Shown one piece after another: positions 31,074 to 42,893 of a stretch of 64,000 bases of DNA. Within the stretch, counting starts at the first letter, position 1, and the number at the start of each line of letters is the position of its first letter. A model generated the notes under the pieces. That model was not told where the DNA came from. It did not search any database and saw only the letters and a list, made by a program, of their open reading frames with translations. The DNA comes from Euphorbia lathyris (lineage: Eukaryota; Streptophyta; Magnoliopsida; Malpighiales; Euphorbiaceae). The position numbers were made by a program, and so were the translations under genes. The stretch covers positions 134,109,929-134,173,928 of the forward strand of contig NC_088911.1 of the NCBI RefSeq assembly GCF_963576675.1, in the 5' to 3' direction.

Positions 31074-32148
31074 CACCACAAATATGGTTACTTTCCGCAT
31101 TGTCAAGATACCATATATTATTTTCACGATTTTCTTCACCTTCATAGGTAAGTAACATTGTGCCAGTTACTTTCTCATCTTGAATATTATTGGCAGTCTC
31201 CTCTACCTCCCTAGTAGGACTCCAACATTCTACCGTGTAGTGACCATACTTGGAGAAATTATAACACTGAATATTAGACTTGTCGTGTCCTTCATTCGGC
31301 CTCCAGTTTCCTCTTCCTTGACCGTGTCTCTGGCCTCTTCCTCTGCCTCTAGTGAATTGAGTGCTTTTGTCATTGTTGTTATTATCGTTTTCATTTCTTC
31401 TTGACTTCTGCCACGTCCTCATCCTCTACCATTTCCTCCTCGACCTCTTCTGCGTCCTCTGCCGGACTGACTACTTTCCCCATTTTTAAACACAGTCTTC
31501 GTTGCTAAGACTTGTTCTGCAGAATCTTCTCTTTATTTCTCAAACCTCTCCTCGCGTGCTTATAATGACCCTACAACTTCATCAACGGACATTTCGTTGA
31601 TGTCTCTAGACTCCTCTATAGCCACCACTACGTAATCAAATTTTGGTAGTAGTGATCGCATAATTTTTTTAACAATTCTAGACTCTTCAATTTTTTTCTC
31701 CATACAGCCGCATCTGATTTACGACAGATTTTACTCAGGATGAGTGATCATTAATAGCCTCCGTCTCTTTCATCCTCATCATCTCAAATTCTCCTCCAAG
31801 CATCTGCAAACGAACTTTTTTAACTTTCTCCTCCCCTTGAAGAGAAACTCGTAGGATTTTCCACGCTTGTTTGGCGGTGGTAGCTTCAGCTACTTTCTCG
31901 AACATTAATTCATCCAAACCTTGATGGATTAGAGTAAGCACCTTTTGATCGCTTTTGTGATTTTTCTGCAGAGTATCTTTTTCTGCTAGTGATAATGTTG
32001 CCTCATTGGCTGGGACTACATAGCCTTTTTCAACAATGTCCCAAACGTCTTGACATCCGGGTAACACCTTTATTCGAATACACCAACTTGAATAATTGGT
32101 TTTGATGAGCTGAGGGTATTGATAAGGAAGTTTGAGACCGTCTGACAT
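31074..32148 (-). pseudogene. Copia Gag and start of protease
   Basis: 31735-32148 gives the Gag N-terminus (YSSWCIRIKVLPGCQDVWDI, VEKGYVVP, AKQAWKIL). 31074-31422 gives an RGRGRGQRHG stretch, a Cys-His zinc knuckle (CYNFSKYGHYTVEC, second Cys mutated to Phe/Ser) and the protease start WYLDNAESNHICGD, where the DTG/DSG active site reads DNA. Stops separate the two parts. Confidence 0.85.
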
Positions 32149-32238
32149 TTTTATAGGGTCTTTGAAATACTTGATTTTGAGACAATATAATTATTTTTGC
32201 GGAAGAATGACTCTTGTAACGTGGCTCTGATACCACTT

Positions 32239-32642
32239 TGTTAGAGAAAAGGGACTAGACTTGATATTTGATATGGACTTAATTTATCATTTTGAAGAAC
32301 TTTTAGTTTAGAGGATAAAAGAAAAATGGCACAAAAACTTTTCTACTTTTTTATTGATAATTTTGGCACACTACATTTCATAATACATATACTCTAATTT
32401 ATAGAACAAAGTTACCAACACTACAAACCTTCTTTTTCCACACAAATTTGACTTGATTATAATCCATACAAATGTATATATCAAAAGCTTTCAACAATGC
32501 CCTTATTGACTATGCATCTACCCCACACAAAATTTCAACATAATAGGACCAACATATTAATTAGTGTTTGAATTTCAAACACATCCATGTGAATTTCATA
32601 AAATTGTTTTAATTATATGAAATTATGTTTATTATTTTAACA
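32239..32642 (-). repeat. 5' LTR of copia element 2
   Basis: 404 bp, three bases from the primer-binding site. Confidence 0.9.
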
Positions 32643-33047
32643 GGACTATAGGTAGTGGTTAGTATGTAGTGGGTAATGACATGTTAAAAACATATGTCAA
32701 TTTCAAAAATGACTCATAGGTTCATCGAAACATCTAGTTTCCGAACCCTTCATTGCTCGGAAATAACCCGTTGTTTCGAGCCTTTAAAACCTGACCTGAG
32801 TGAGTCTACTTTTAATTTCACACAGCGTGTGGATATGATCGACACGCCTTGTGGCCTTTTCGGCTTATCATGTTTGTAATTTTGACAGTTCACATGACGT
32901 GTGGGAATAGCCGCACGTTGTGTGAATTAAAATTTTATAAAAAAATTCCTTTGGCTCCATACGGCGTGTAGATGCTCAACACGTCGTGTGGTTCCAACCA
33001 TTATATTGGTAAGCTTAATAGTTCACACGACATAGCCATATGACATT
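32643..33047. repeat. Spacer with CACACG/CGTGTG palindromes
   Basis: No gene. Between 32815 and 33030 about seven degenerate units like CACACGGCGTGTG alternate with AT-rich spacers; the same motif family occurs at 23320-23540. It is probably part of an old LTR or MULE. Confidence 0.5.
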
Positions 33048-33499
33048 TGTGAAGGAATATAATCACATAAGTATTTCATATATAATGAGCCATCTTTAAA
33101 TAGCTATTCATAAGATAAGATGTGTATAGTAAAGTATTTGAATTACAACCTATTCTAGACTAAGTCAAGATAAGCTATCAATAAGATATTGTAAACAGCT
33201 TATTAAGCAACTAGACTAAGTGAGGATAAGATAGTAAATAAATATTAGAAACAACTAAATAACCAAATAACATATTCGATTATTCACTCCCGCTCAAACT
33301 AATAGTGGTTCAACCATCAATTTGTCTCGTAAGAGAAGAAACCGAGCTTTTGAGAGAGGCTTGATGAGTATGTTGATTGTGGTCTAATGTACGAATATAG
33401 CACACCCATAATTCCTTTTTAGCAACTTTGTCTCGGAAAAAATGAAAGTCAAGCTCTAAATGTTTTGAACAATCATGAAAGACAATATTTGATGTCAAG

Positions 33500-34720
33500 T
33501 ATTATCACACCATAATGTTGGACTACGCGATAATGAGTAGCCAATTTCTTACAGAAGCATACGAATCCAAGTGACCTCAGATGCAAGAGTAGAGAGAGAC
33601 ATATATTATGCCTCCATTGTCAAACGAGAAACGGTTTGTTGTTTTTTATATCTCCATAAAATAAGATTGGGACCGACAAAAACAGTATAGCCCGAGGTAG
33701 CCTTGCGATCATCCAGGTCACCATCCCAATCGGCACAAGGAAAGCCATTGATTTCAAATGATCATCCTTTGCTGAACCATAGACCATGTTTTGGTGTAGA
33801 CCGAAGATAATGAAGTATTCACTTTACTGCTTTCCAATGATTAAGGGGTGGTTGGTGCATAAATTGACTAACTTTGTTAACGGCAAAGGAAATAGCAGGA
33901 CTAGTGGTAGTTACATATTGTAGCCCACCAACAATGCTACATTAGAGTCCTAAATTATCAAAAGGATCTCCTTCTATTAGACTTAGTTTAGCAGATATGC
34001 AAGAAGGTGTGCCAATTGCTTTAGCATCACTCATAGTTGACTTTGTAAGAATGTCTTGAATGTACTTATGTTGGGTAAGAACAAGTGTATCTAAAGACCA
34101 ATGTGCTTCTAACCCAATAAAATATGGCAAACGACCAAGATCTTTAATAGAAAACTTCCTTTTTATGATGAGTTGAGAAATTGACGCTTGATGATTACCT
34201 GTGATAATTATATCATCAACATAAAGGAGACAAAATATTTGCACATTTGTAGTGTGGAGATAATATAAAGATGAATCTGCCTTAGAACATGTGAAACCAA
34301 GTTCAACCAAGGCCAAGGTAAGACACGTATGCCACATTAGAGGAGCTTGTTTGAGGCCACATAAGATTTTGCAAAGATGACAAACATGTGAGGGAAATTA
34401 TGGGTGAACGAAGCCCGATGGTTATTTCATGAATACAGTTTCATCAAGACTCCCATCTAGAAAAGTCGTTTGAGGAATCTAAGTGAGTGATAACCAATCA
34501 TTAGAGACATCAATAGATAATGATAACTATGTGGTAATTGGTTTGATCATGGGACTGTAGTTTTGCCCATAGTCAAGGTTGGGGCATTGATGAAACCCAT
34601 TAGCGACAAGGCGTACCTTATATTGACCAATCGACCCATCAGGATTCAATTTAGTATGAAAGACCCACTGACACCCAATAACGTTTGATGCACACGAAGA
34701 CTGTACCAATTCTCAAGTAC
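33500..34720 (-). pseudogene. Copia RT and RNase H, decayed
   Basis: Readable parts: VIGCQWVFHTKLNPDGS and YKVRLVANGFHQ (34527-34709), then LLYVDDIIITGN and FSIKDLGRLPYFIGLE (33942-34337). RNase H pieces in several frames continue to about 33500. Confidence 0.85.
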
Positions 34721-35512
34721 CATTTTCAATTAAAGCATTGTACTCAAGTTGCATTGCCTTACGCCATTCAATATGTTGCATAGCCTTAGTGTAACAACTT
34801 GGAGTAGCAAGAAGAACTGCTTTATACATATTGGGTTTAGAACTTCCAGTCTGACTGTGAGTGGTTATTTTATGTGTATAGTGACTTGGTTTATGAGTTT
34901 GGACTTTAATGGCAATGGGTGGAGGCTTTGGTTTGTCATTTAGAGATGTCTTGGTATTTGGGGATATATTTAATATTGTTAGGAATGGTTGGAAGTTCGA
35001 CTAAGGCTTGAGCCATTTCTGATGGGGCTCATTAATGGGAATTGACCGCAATAATGGGACATCATCATGATGTATTTCGGTAGCTAAAACAAGTTGTACA
35101 AAGGGACATGTTAGTGTAGAGGCACTCGACGGATCAGGGGCTACAAGGAGTTTCACTTCACGGGAAAAATTATTATGCCCGACATTAGCTATAGTAGCAG
35201 TCATTTGTTGTACATCAAAAGCTACAGTCATGGGCCAAAATATGTTGCCTAGTAACCTTATTTACTGTAGAATTTTTTATATGACAGAGGCATCACTTAT
35301 ATTTGCAGGGATTGTAGTAAATTGTTCTTTTATGGAGGGAAAACTTATTATAGGTGAGAGAGAGGACTGAACTTCAGTTGATTCACGACTCAACTCATAA
35401 GCTAATTCTGGATACGGAAACACCTGCTCATTAAAAACGGCGTGGCGTAAGATAAAGAGTTTATTACTAAGCAAGTAATAACATTTATATTCTTTGTGAA
35501 CACAGGTATACC

Positions 35513-36203
35513 CTAGAAAAATAGATTTTCTACAGGAGGATGTAATTTGTTTGGACTATAAGGACGAAGCCACATATAACACAAAGATCCAAATGCACGA
35601 AACATAGAATAATCGGGTGTTGATGCAAACAGTTTCTCAAATGGATTACAATAATCAAGAATTAGAGCTGGTAATCTATTAATAACATAAACATCACAAT
35701 CAAATGTATATGTCATGATATATGTGAATAATGAAGAAGAGATAAGCTAGTTTCAACCACATGTCTATGTTTGCGCTCTATACACCCATTTTGTTCCAGG
35801 ATATAGAGACCAGAAACACATTGAACTATGCCATCTGTGGATAAATAATTTGTTAAGGCTTGAAAGTCACCACCCCACTCGACTTAAAAGGCTTTAATTT
35901 GTCAAGGAAAATGGTTTTCAACGCGAGATCTGAATTTTATAAAGACACTGAGCACTTCAAATTTAAATCTCACAAATACAGTCAAACAAATTTACTGTAG
36001 TGACCGTAGAACAAAACATAGTAATGACATTTATCATGTGATTCGATGGGTGCATGACCCCATACATCATAACATATTAAATCTAACGCAGCAAAAGAAA
36101 CAAAGTCTGATTTTGGAAAAAGTGGGCGATGCGCTCTGCTAATACAACACGAGTCACACAAACTTAAACTTGTATTGTCTATAACATAAGAAATTTTATT
36201 CAT
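35513..36203 (-). pseudogene. Copia integrase, decayed
   Basis: 35982-36203 has CDSCCISRAHRPLFP (zinc end) and LDLICYDVWGHAPI (first Asp region). 35513-35716 has YVINRLPALILDYCNPFEKL and FGSLCYMWLRPY, the end of the core. The middle is out of frame. Confidence 0.82.
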
Positions 36204-36419
36204 CTCAAGGTTAACAATTGGAAAATTGGCATGTCATAAACGGGCATGCCATAAAGGAAAGGAAATATTATAAGCTTGAACTCGATGTGGGGCGGATGAT
36301 AGAACAAACATGGTATAAAGACCATTTTCATTCTTTCCTTAATGAATCACCTTCTTGCTCTTCAAATCCTTCAAACAAAGCGGTTAGCAAAAAAAATCAA
36401 TGGAGATTGGATTAGGACG

Positions 36420-36655
36420 AGTTAAAGAAGATACAAAGAATAAATTAGTCACCATTTGAGGAACATGTAATATATTTCTGAATTTCAAGGGAGAATTAGA
36501 AACTTGAAATTGAGAAGAACCAATATGAGAGATAGGAATTGTTTTTCCATTACCTACAGTAAATTCCTCTGGGCTCTAATATTCAGAATGAACATGTAAA
36601 TTTCCGAGAGCAACAATTAGATGATGAGTCGCATCGGAATCAACTAACCATTCAG
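36420..36655 (-). pseudogene. Copia protease fragment
   Basis: WLVDSDATHHLIVALGNL gives a mutated DSG active site (DSD). It is cut off by the start of LTR sequence at about 36655. Confidence 0.7.
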
Positions 36656-38474
36656 TAGAGATATCTTTAAATAGCTATTTACAAGATAAGATGTGTACAT
36701 CAAAGTATTTGGATTACAAACTATTCTAGACTACGTCAAGATAAGCTATCAATAAGATATTATAAACAACTTAATAACCAACTACACTAAGTCAGGATAA
36801 GGTAGTAACTAAGATATTAGGAACAACTAAATAACCAAATAATATGGGAAAAATTACAAAATTGTATCAAATGGGAGACACATTTATATTTTTAACCCAC
36901 TCAACCTATTACATATATAGACTATGTTTATATGACTTTCCCAAAATACTCTTAATATGTTTGTAATTTTACATCGCGCATGTCTCCCTCTCGTTTGACT
37001 TCGCAGATTTCACGATATGCGAAGAATGTGAAGATAATATTTGGGTTATTAGATGATTTCAATTCGCAGATTTCTCAATATGCGAAGTCCGAATGAGTTT
37101 TTGCGAAGTGATATATAACAACAAAAAGGCACAACAACAAGGGATTCCAACATTAAAATCATAACATTATCAAAATTTACAACAAGATTACCACAATAAC
37201 AACATTAAAATCATAACATTATCAAAATTTACAACAAGATTGCCACAATAAACTCCTAACAAATCATTTTAAAGCGAATGTGATGAATCTGGATGAAAAT
37301 TTCTCCCTGTATTGGAAGTCCAGACCTTTTGGGATGAGAAATGGAAGTCCGGACCTTTTGGGATGGATGTCTCTCATGGCACCCCAGTACGCCGCCTTCT
37401 AGAAAGGGATGTTATGTATTCAACCACCTTCAGAAAAATTTAATCATGTTAGACAGAAAAAAGGACGATTTGGCTTCGTGAAATGAGGATTCGCGAAGCA
37501 TGTGAATATAAATGTGCAGGGAAGATGATGATTTTACTTCACGAATTCATGATTTCGCGAAGTCTGCGAGGTCTAAAACGTGACGATCTACTTCGCAAAT
37601 CGATGATTTCGTGAAGTCTGCGAGTGAAAAATCATGAACTTTTCTACTCGCAGATTTCGTGAAATAGATCGTCATGTTTCAAGTTCTTTCTCATCGCAAA
37701 TTTTCGCGAAACCAGATTACGCGAAGTGATTTTCTGGAAAAACACAAAGAAAACAGTAGATACTTATATTTTTCGCGCCTTTCACCATTAAAATCGACAA
37801 TAGCAATATGATAAACTGGGAAAAACTATGAAAATAACGTAGTATAACCATTTCTTCAATTGTCACAAGAAGAAAGAAACCAGGAAACCAAGAAACGAGC
37901 TAGGCACGGGAATATGAAGAACCATGGCTTCGTTTTCTAGGATTAGGAAGATGAAGAATCAAGAGATGAAGAGAGGAAGAAGAGAAATACATGGTGATGT
38001 GGAGAAATAGTGCAGATTTCGCGAAATTTAAAGAAAGAGAGGAAGATCAAAGGTCTGGGAGAACAATCGTTCGCGTAAGGAAGAAAAGGCGGAAGGGGGG
38101 AGATGAAAGGGTGAGGGTACTTTGGGAAAGTTACACAAACATAGTCTAGATACAATAAAACCTCTATAAATTAATAATGTTGGGACCATGAAATTTTATT
38201 AATTTAGAGAGTTATTAATTAATCGATAAATTAATAATTATTAATTTATAGAGTAATTTTAAAATTTTTAAAAAATAAAGTTTAAATTAATAATTTAAAT
38301 AATTTTTTCGCCTAAAATCAATGAACAAATAAGATTAAATGTGCATTATATAAGTTAATTGAACTTGGAAGTTCATTATATTTATGTTAAAAATATTCAA
38401 TGTATCATAGTTAATGAATTACTATATAAATTTATAAGGAATGTTGTTTCAAATCATACCAAAAATAGACTTCT

Positions 38475-38845
38475 AATGAATCTGTCACAACGAATTTAGA
38501 GGAAGCAACCACTGAAGACATTCATGAACTTGAGGGAATGATTGGTCAGCTTGGTTACTGAAATCCAATAGATGTCAATCAAATATTGGATTATCCAGGT
38601 GAAAACAATGAATGCTCAAGTTTCTAAAATTCAATTGAGGATGAAGCTGAGGATGATTCGGTACCTTTGAAACTAGTCACAAGAAAGGAAACAATTATAG
38701 CATCATCAACTCTTTACAATTTTTTGTTACAATTTGACAAGGATACGCCGGAACTTTTAAATGCACTGAGAATAGTTAGAGATGAAATTCAACTAGATTT
38801 AAATTTCAAGAAAAAACAAAATACTATAGACTCATATTTTTGCTA
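38475..38845 (+). pseudogene. C-terminus of pogo-like transposase
   Basis: In one frame: ESVTTNLEEATTEDIHELEG, later LNALRIVRDEIQLDLNFKK and QNTIDSYFC then stop. The last block is the usual end of plant pogo/jerky-type transposases (R.VRDEIQ...KKKQ.TIDSYF). Two stops occur before it; the DDE core is missing. Confidence 0.7.
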
Positions 38846-38856
38846 AATTATCATAA

Positions 38857-38858
<2 letters not shown>

Positions 38859-38921
<63 letters not shown>
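38859..38921. repeat. (TA)n microsatellite
   Basis: About 31 TA units, inside the pogo-like element. Confidence 0.97.
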
Positions 38922-38922
<1 letters not shown>

Positions 38923-39584
38923 CATATGTATTTGAGAAATTATTAATTTATAGAGATAATAATACAATGTATTTATAAAGGGTTGTTCCAGAAAATTATT
39001 ATATTATTAATTTATTAAAATTGATTATTTTTTGAACTGGCCCAAGTCGGGACCAGAAGAAATTATTATTTTAAAGAGTTTATTAATTTATCGAGTATTA
39101 ATTTATAAAGGTTTTACTGTATATAATATATTGACTAAGTGGATTAAAAATGTAAATTGATCTCCTATTTGATCCAATTTTGTAATTTTTCCAATAATAT
39201 ATTCCGTTATCAGTGTGAACTAAATTTTCACAAACAGAAATTCAATTCCACGTGTTTGGTTGTTTTGGTGGAAAATAAGTTTAAGTAGGATATCATTTTT
39301 TCTCTTTTCTATTTTATTTTTGAAACTTTATACTATTTTTATTATAAGCTCTTATTTGGAATAAAAAATTTACTTTATGTGCTAACACATTTTTATATAT
39401 ATATATTTTAAAAATCACCATTAATATACATACATAATAAAATTACATGTGAACACGAAAATATGATGTCAAATCAGTAATCCTATTAGATTAACACGAT
39501 TATGATACGAAAGTTTTTGAGTTTGATTAAAGTTGATGTATTTTAACATTAACTCGAAATTGACACAGCGCGAACTCGATAATT

Positions 39585-39700
39585 ATCACTCTAGTTTGAA
39601 CTACAAGTACTCATGGCAACCAACTATTACTCTCTTAAAATGATGGGAGAGTTTGTCAAGTTACCCCATCCACTAACTGAATCGAACCTAGTTCGGTTCT
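39585..39700 (+). pseudogene. 5' fragment of a BAHD acyltransferase gene
   Basis: CTCATGGCAACCAACTATTA and TCTCTTAAAATGATGGGAGA align with the start of the BAHD gene at 41487, ending near ACTAACTGAATCGAACC. No more coding sequence follows. Confidence 0.65.
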
Positions 39701-39705
39701 ATATA

Positions 39706-39983
39706 GGGCCTCTTTGTTTTACCTACTGTTTGTTTTTTCGAAAAATAGAGATCCTCTGATTTTGTAAAATGCTACTTTTTAAAAGTGTAAAATACAAACA
39801 GGAGGTTACTAACCAAACACATAAAACTCGCATTTTCCGAAAAATAGTGATCCTCTGCTTTTGTAAAATGCTACTTTTTCAGGTGTAAAATACAAACAGA
39901 AGGTACTAACCAAACACCTAAAATTCTCATTTTTGAAATGAAAAGATAAACAGGAACATGAAAAGCAGCGACTAAACACCCCC
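39706..39983. mobile_element. MITE-like element with an internal duplication
   Basis: Ends GGGCCTCTTTGTTTT and CGACTAAACACCCCC are loosely inverted, hAT-like. Inside, a block of about 100 bp with CGAAAAATAG...GATCCTCTG and AAAATGCTACTTTTT occurs twice (from about 39737 and 39837). Confidence 0.5.
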
Positions 39984-39986
39984 AAA

Positions 39987-41274
39987 CGTAATCACACTTT
40001 GGTGTACAACCAAAATTTTATCACACTAAACTGTACAACCTTTTAGTGAGCTCCCACTAAAGTGTACAGCAGGTAAAAATGACCGGTCAACCCTGTTAAT
40101 TACTTAGTCAACGTGACACCTTGTCAATTTTCACTCTTTAAAAATAAAAAATGACCCCTACATATTACTAAATTACTTTTATACCCCTAATAAAAAAGAA
40201 TTTCCCAAATATTGAAGGTGAAACTCTCTAACTTCAATATTCATACTATCATAAAGCCAGCATTTAGAAGACAATAATCTCTTGCAAATGCAATATAAAT
40301 CACACAAAAATTTATCTGCAATTTAGTGGGGTTAAACAAGTAATAATAATATCATCCACATGAATATCGTTAAGAACAGGTTTAGAACCGGATGCAGCCA
40401 TAGAATAGCCACCAGAGAAATTCCTGGGATTAAACAACGAAGAAGATGAATTTCTAGTAATTAACGATGTCCTAAATCCTAAATTGAGCTTCCCAAAGAA
40501 ACCAGATGGCATCTTATCTCCTAAACCTAAAACCAAATAGCGCCGTTTCTTCAATTAGTCGTTCGAATAAAAGAAGAAATCTCATCAGGAACCTGAACTG
40601 GGTATTGGGAATTCAAAATTGCTCAAAAACAGCAGAAAGAAAAAAAAAATTGAAAATTCAATATGGAAAGGAACTAAAACAGGAAAAGAGATATAGAAGA
40701 AAAGATGCACCTTTTAGGTTTTGAAGAGAAATGACAAATTGATGGAGGGAAAAAGGATTGAGATGTGAGACTTTGGTTCAAATGGAAGCTCCGAAGATGG
40801 GTCTACTGGGTTGGGGTTGGGTTATCTCTAGATCTTTTTCTCTCTCCAAAATCTGGAGTTGCAAACCGGTATTAATTGGGTTATCAATTGAAAAAGGGAT
40901 TTGACTGAGGTTTAATATTCTGGATTTATTAGAATCAAAATCGCATATCCGGAAATCTTAGAATTAGAAAGAGAGGAAGGGAAAGATAGAGATTGAAAGT
41001 TTTTAGAGACAGAATTTAGAGAGAGAGAGAAGAGTTAGAGAGAGAAATGGAATGGGTTCTATTTTTTTCAATTTGGAAGGGATGAGGGTATTTTAGTAAT
41101 TTCATATTAGGGATGTGATTTTTTGATTTTTAATGTGGTCAAAATACTGATGTGGCAACGTTGACTTGTGTTGACCGGTCATTTTTACTGACTGTACACT
41201 TTAGTGAGAGGTCACTAAAAGGTTGTATAGTTTAGTGTGACAAAATTTTAGTTTTACACCAAAATGTGATTACG
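39987..41274. mobile_element. Pack-MULE candidate (MULE4), 1288 bp
   Basis: Inverted ends of about 200 bp starting CGTAATCACACTTTGGTG. Shared words are GTACAACC, ACCGGTCA and CCACTAAAGTGTACA. The ends are related to those of MULE5 at 44191-45492. No clear target duplication. It carries the leader-like ORF at 40312-40554. Confidence 0.72.
40312..40554 (-). pseudogene. Probable captured gene exon (unidentified)
   Basis: 80 codons, with a more natural start at an internal Met (MPSGFFGKLNLGFRTS). The start is rich in Arg, Ser and hydrophobics (SLITRNSSSSLFNPRNF), like an organelle-targeting or other leader, then GGYSMAASGSKPVLNDIHVD. I do not recognise the gene. It lies between MULE ends, with gene-like flanks, so capture of a host first exon is the best guess. 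No other exon is apparent. Confidence 0.45.
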
Positions 41275-41299
41275 AATAAAGATTGTATACCACATATGT

Positions 41300-41486
41300 A
41301 ATTTACCCATGTTTTTTCTATTTAAAGGTCATGGGTCTATTTAATGTTTTTTCTTTTCTATGTAAAGTTCATATGGGTCTATTTAATGTTTTTTTTTTTT
41401 ATCATGGCTCAAATTTAGGTGGATGCAAATTTAATTTTTTTACTATAAATTGTTGATCCAGAGACCACAGTTCAAGTCAAGTATTC
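41300..41486 (+). promoter_or_regulatory. Upstream region of the BAHD gene
   Basis: Contains two CTATTTAAAG/CTATGTAAAG copies and GGTGGATGCAAATTTAA, motifs repeated at 21470, 23880, 24450 and 52020. TTTAAA-type boxes could act as TATA elements, but no start site can be fixed. Confidence 0.45.
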
Positions 41487-42893
41487 ATGGCAAGCAACAA
41501 GTCTCTTAAAATGCTAGAAGTTTGCCGAGTTACTCCATTCACCAACTCATCAACACCTGCTACCGAGTTGACTCTCCCTCTTAGATATTTTGACATGATG
41601 TGGGTTAAAAACATGCCTACGGAGCGAGTCTTTTTGTATTAACTCGGCCAACACGAGTCAACTCACTCTTTCTTTAACTTAGTAATACTTCCTAAACTTA
41701 AGCATTCCCTCTCCCTCACACTCACCCATTTTCTCCCCGTAGCAGGGAATATCATATGGCCAGTGGATACAGCGAAACCACACGTTCTCTACACTCCAAA
41801 CGACAGCGTTTCGTTCATAATTGCCGAGTCTGACTCAGATTTGACCCATCTGAGTCGGAATGAAATTCAGGAAGCTGCTGATTTACATCACTACATCCCC
41901 GAATTACACGTTTCGGACACGAAAGCTGCAATTATCGCCTTTCAAATTACCTTCTTTCCGAGTCAAGGCTTCTCTATAGGGATCAGTACACATCACGGAG
42001 TTTTCGACGGAAAAAGCGTAACCATTTTTATGAAATCATGGGCTCATATATGCAAAGAGAACTTCGACGACGATGTGGCAGCATTGCTGCCTCGTGATCT
42101 AACTCCTATTTTCGATCGAACGGGAGTTGATGAGCCACAAGAATTCGCCACGTTTATCTTAAACAAAATACTGTCCAGTTCGGATCCAAACCCGAAAAGC
42201 TTAAAACTCCCACGATTTACAAGGGATATCGGAAACTTAGTACGAGCCAATTTTGAGATTTCGCGACAGAACATAACCAAACTCCGACGGAAAATTGTTT
42301 CGCAGCTCAACGGGGAAGAAAAAGATACGCATTTATCGACATTTGTTGTTTCGTATGCTTATATTATAGTATCTATTGTGAAAGCAAAACAGTTAGAAAA
42401 GAAAGGAAAGGTTGGATTCTTGTTTTCAGGAGACTGTAGATCCCGTTTAAACCCTCCATTACCGACGAATTACTTTGGTAACTGTGTCATCGGAAGTTTC
42501 GTGTTGATCGATACAGAAACTATTGCGGAGGGGGATTTGATTGTGTGGGTAGTGAAGGAACTTAGCAGGATGATAAAAGAGTTAGAGATAAGAGTGAAGA
42601 ATATGAGTAGTGATCGAGAAATTGAAAATCTTTTGAACTTTGAAAGAAACATTGTGAAAGTTGCTGATCTGATTATCGGAGTTGCTGGATCGCCTCAATT
42701 TGGGATTTATGGAACTGATTTTGGATGGGGGAAGCCGAATAAAATTCAAATTGTGTCCATTGATAACCGAGGAGCAATTTCTATGGCAGAGAGTAGGGAT
42801 GGAAATGGAGGTATTGAGGTTGGTTTAGTTTTGAAAAAACATGAAATGGAAATGTTTAGTTCTTTGTTTGTTAATGGGTTTAAAGATATGTAA
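41487..42893 (+). pseudogene. BAHD acyltransferase (anthocyanin/phenolic glucoside malonyltransferase type) with one premature stop
   Basis: From ATG 41487 to TAA 42891-42893 there are 468 codons in one frame, the usual length of this family, interrupted only by TAA at codon 52 (41640-41642). The N-terminus (LEVCRVTPF, LPLRYFDMMWVK, ERVFLY) and the part after the stop (LPKLKHSLSLTLTHFLPVAG) are both typical BAHD. Catalytic HXXXD is HGVFD at residues 170-174. YFGNC (329-333) and DFGWGKP (411-417) point to the flavonoid/phenolic glucoside acyltransferase clade, which transfers malonyl or similar groups from CoA to glycosides in the cytosol. It is intronless. Downstream of the stop, translation from a later Met would lack the N-terminal strand. 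It may be a recent pseudogene, a null allele or a sequence error. Confidence 0.88.

Larger units (their letters stand above)
26084..32642 (-). mobile_element. Ty1/copia element 2, near full length, interrupted by a solo LTR
   Basis: LTRs at 26084-26476 and 32239-32642 both start TGTTAGAGAAAAGGGACTAG and end TTTTAACA. A primer-binding site TGGTATCAGAGCCA lies on the minus strand at 32222-32235. Gag, protease, integrase, RT and RNase H follow right to left with stops and frameshifts. Flanks TCACC and GGACT do not match, so no target duplication remains; this could reflect recombination between elements. Confidence 0.9.
38153..39119 (+). mobile_element. Pogo-like Tc1/mariner element, deleted
   Basis: Terminal repeats CAATAAAACCTCTATAAATT and CAGTAAAACCTTTATAAATT (inverted), flanked by TA on both sides (38151-38152, 39120-39121). 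It contains the end of a transposase and a TA microsatellite. It is inserted in the right end of a MULE. Confidence 0.85.
36846..39192. mobile_element. MULE (MULE3 family, copy 2) containing a pogo-like element
   Basis: Ends GGGAAAAATTACAAAATTG and, inverted, GGAAAAATTACAAAATTGG. Flanks carry AATAATAT on both sides (36838-36845, 39193-39200). The interior has many CTTCGCA/TGCGAAG words and shares a GTACGCCGCCTTCTAGAAAG block with the copy at 48525. The related LTR at 33266-33280 shows the empty site (CCAAATAACATATTC). Confidence 0.82.
33048..39212 (-). mobile_element. Ty1/copia element 3, gag deleted, with a MULE in its 5' LTR
   Basis: The 3' LTR is 33048-33286 (239 bp). The 5' LTR is 36655-36845 plus 39193-39212, split by a MULE. 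A purine tract (minus strand GAGCGGGAG) lies beside the 3' LTR. Internal sequence runs from RNase H/RT to the protease at about 36640 and then directly into LTR sequence, so gag and the primer-binding site are deleted. Confidence 0.82.
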
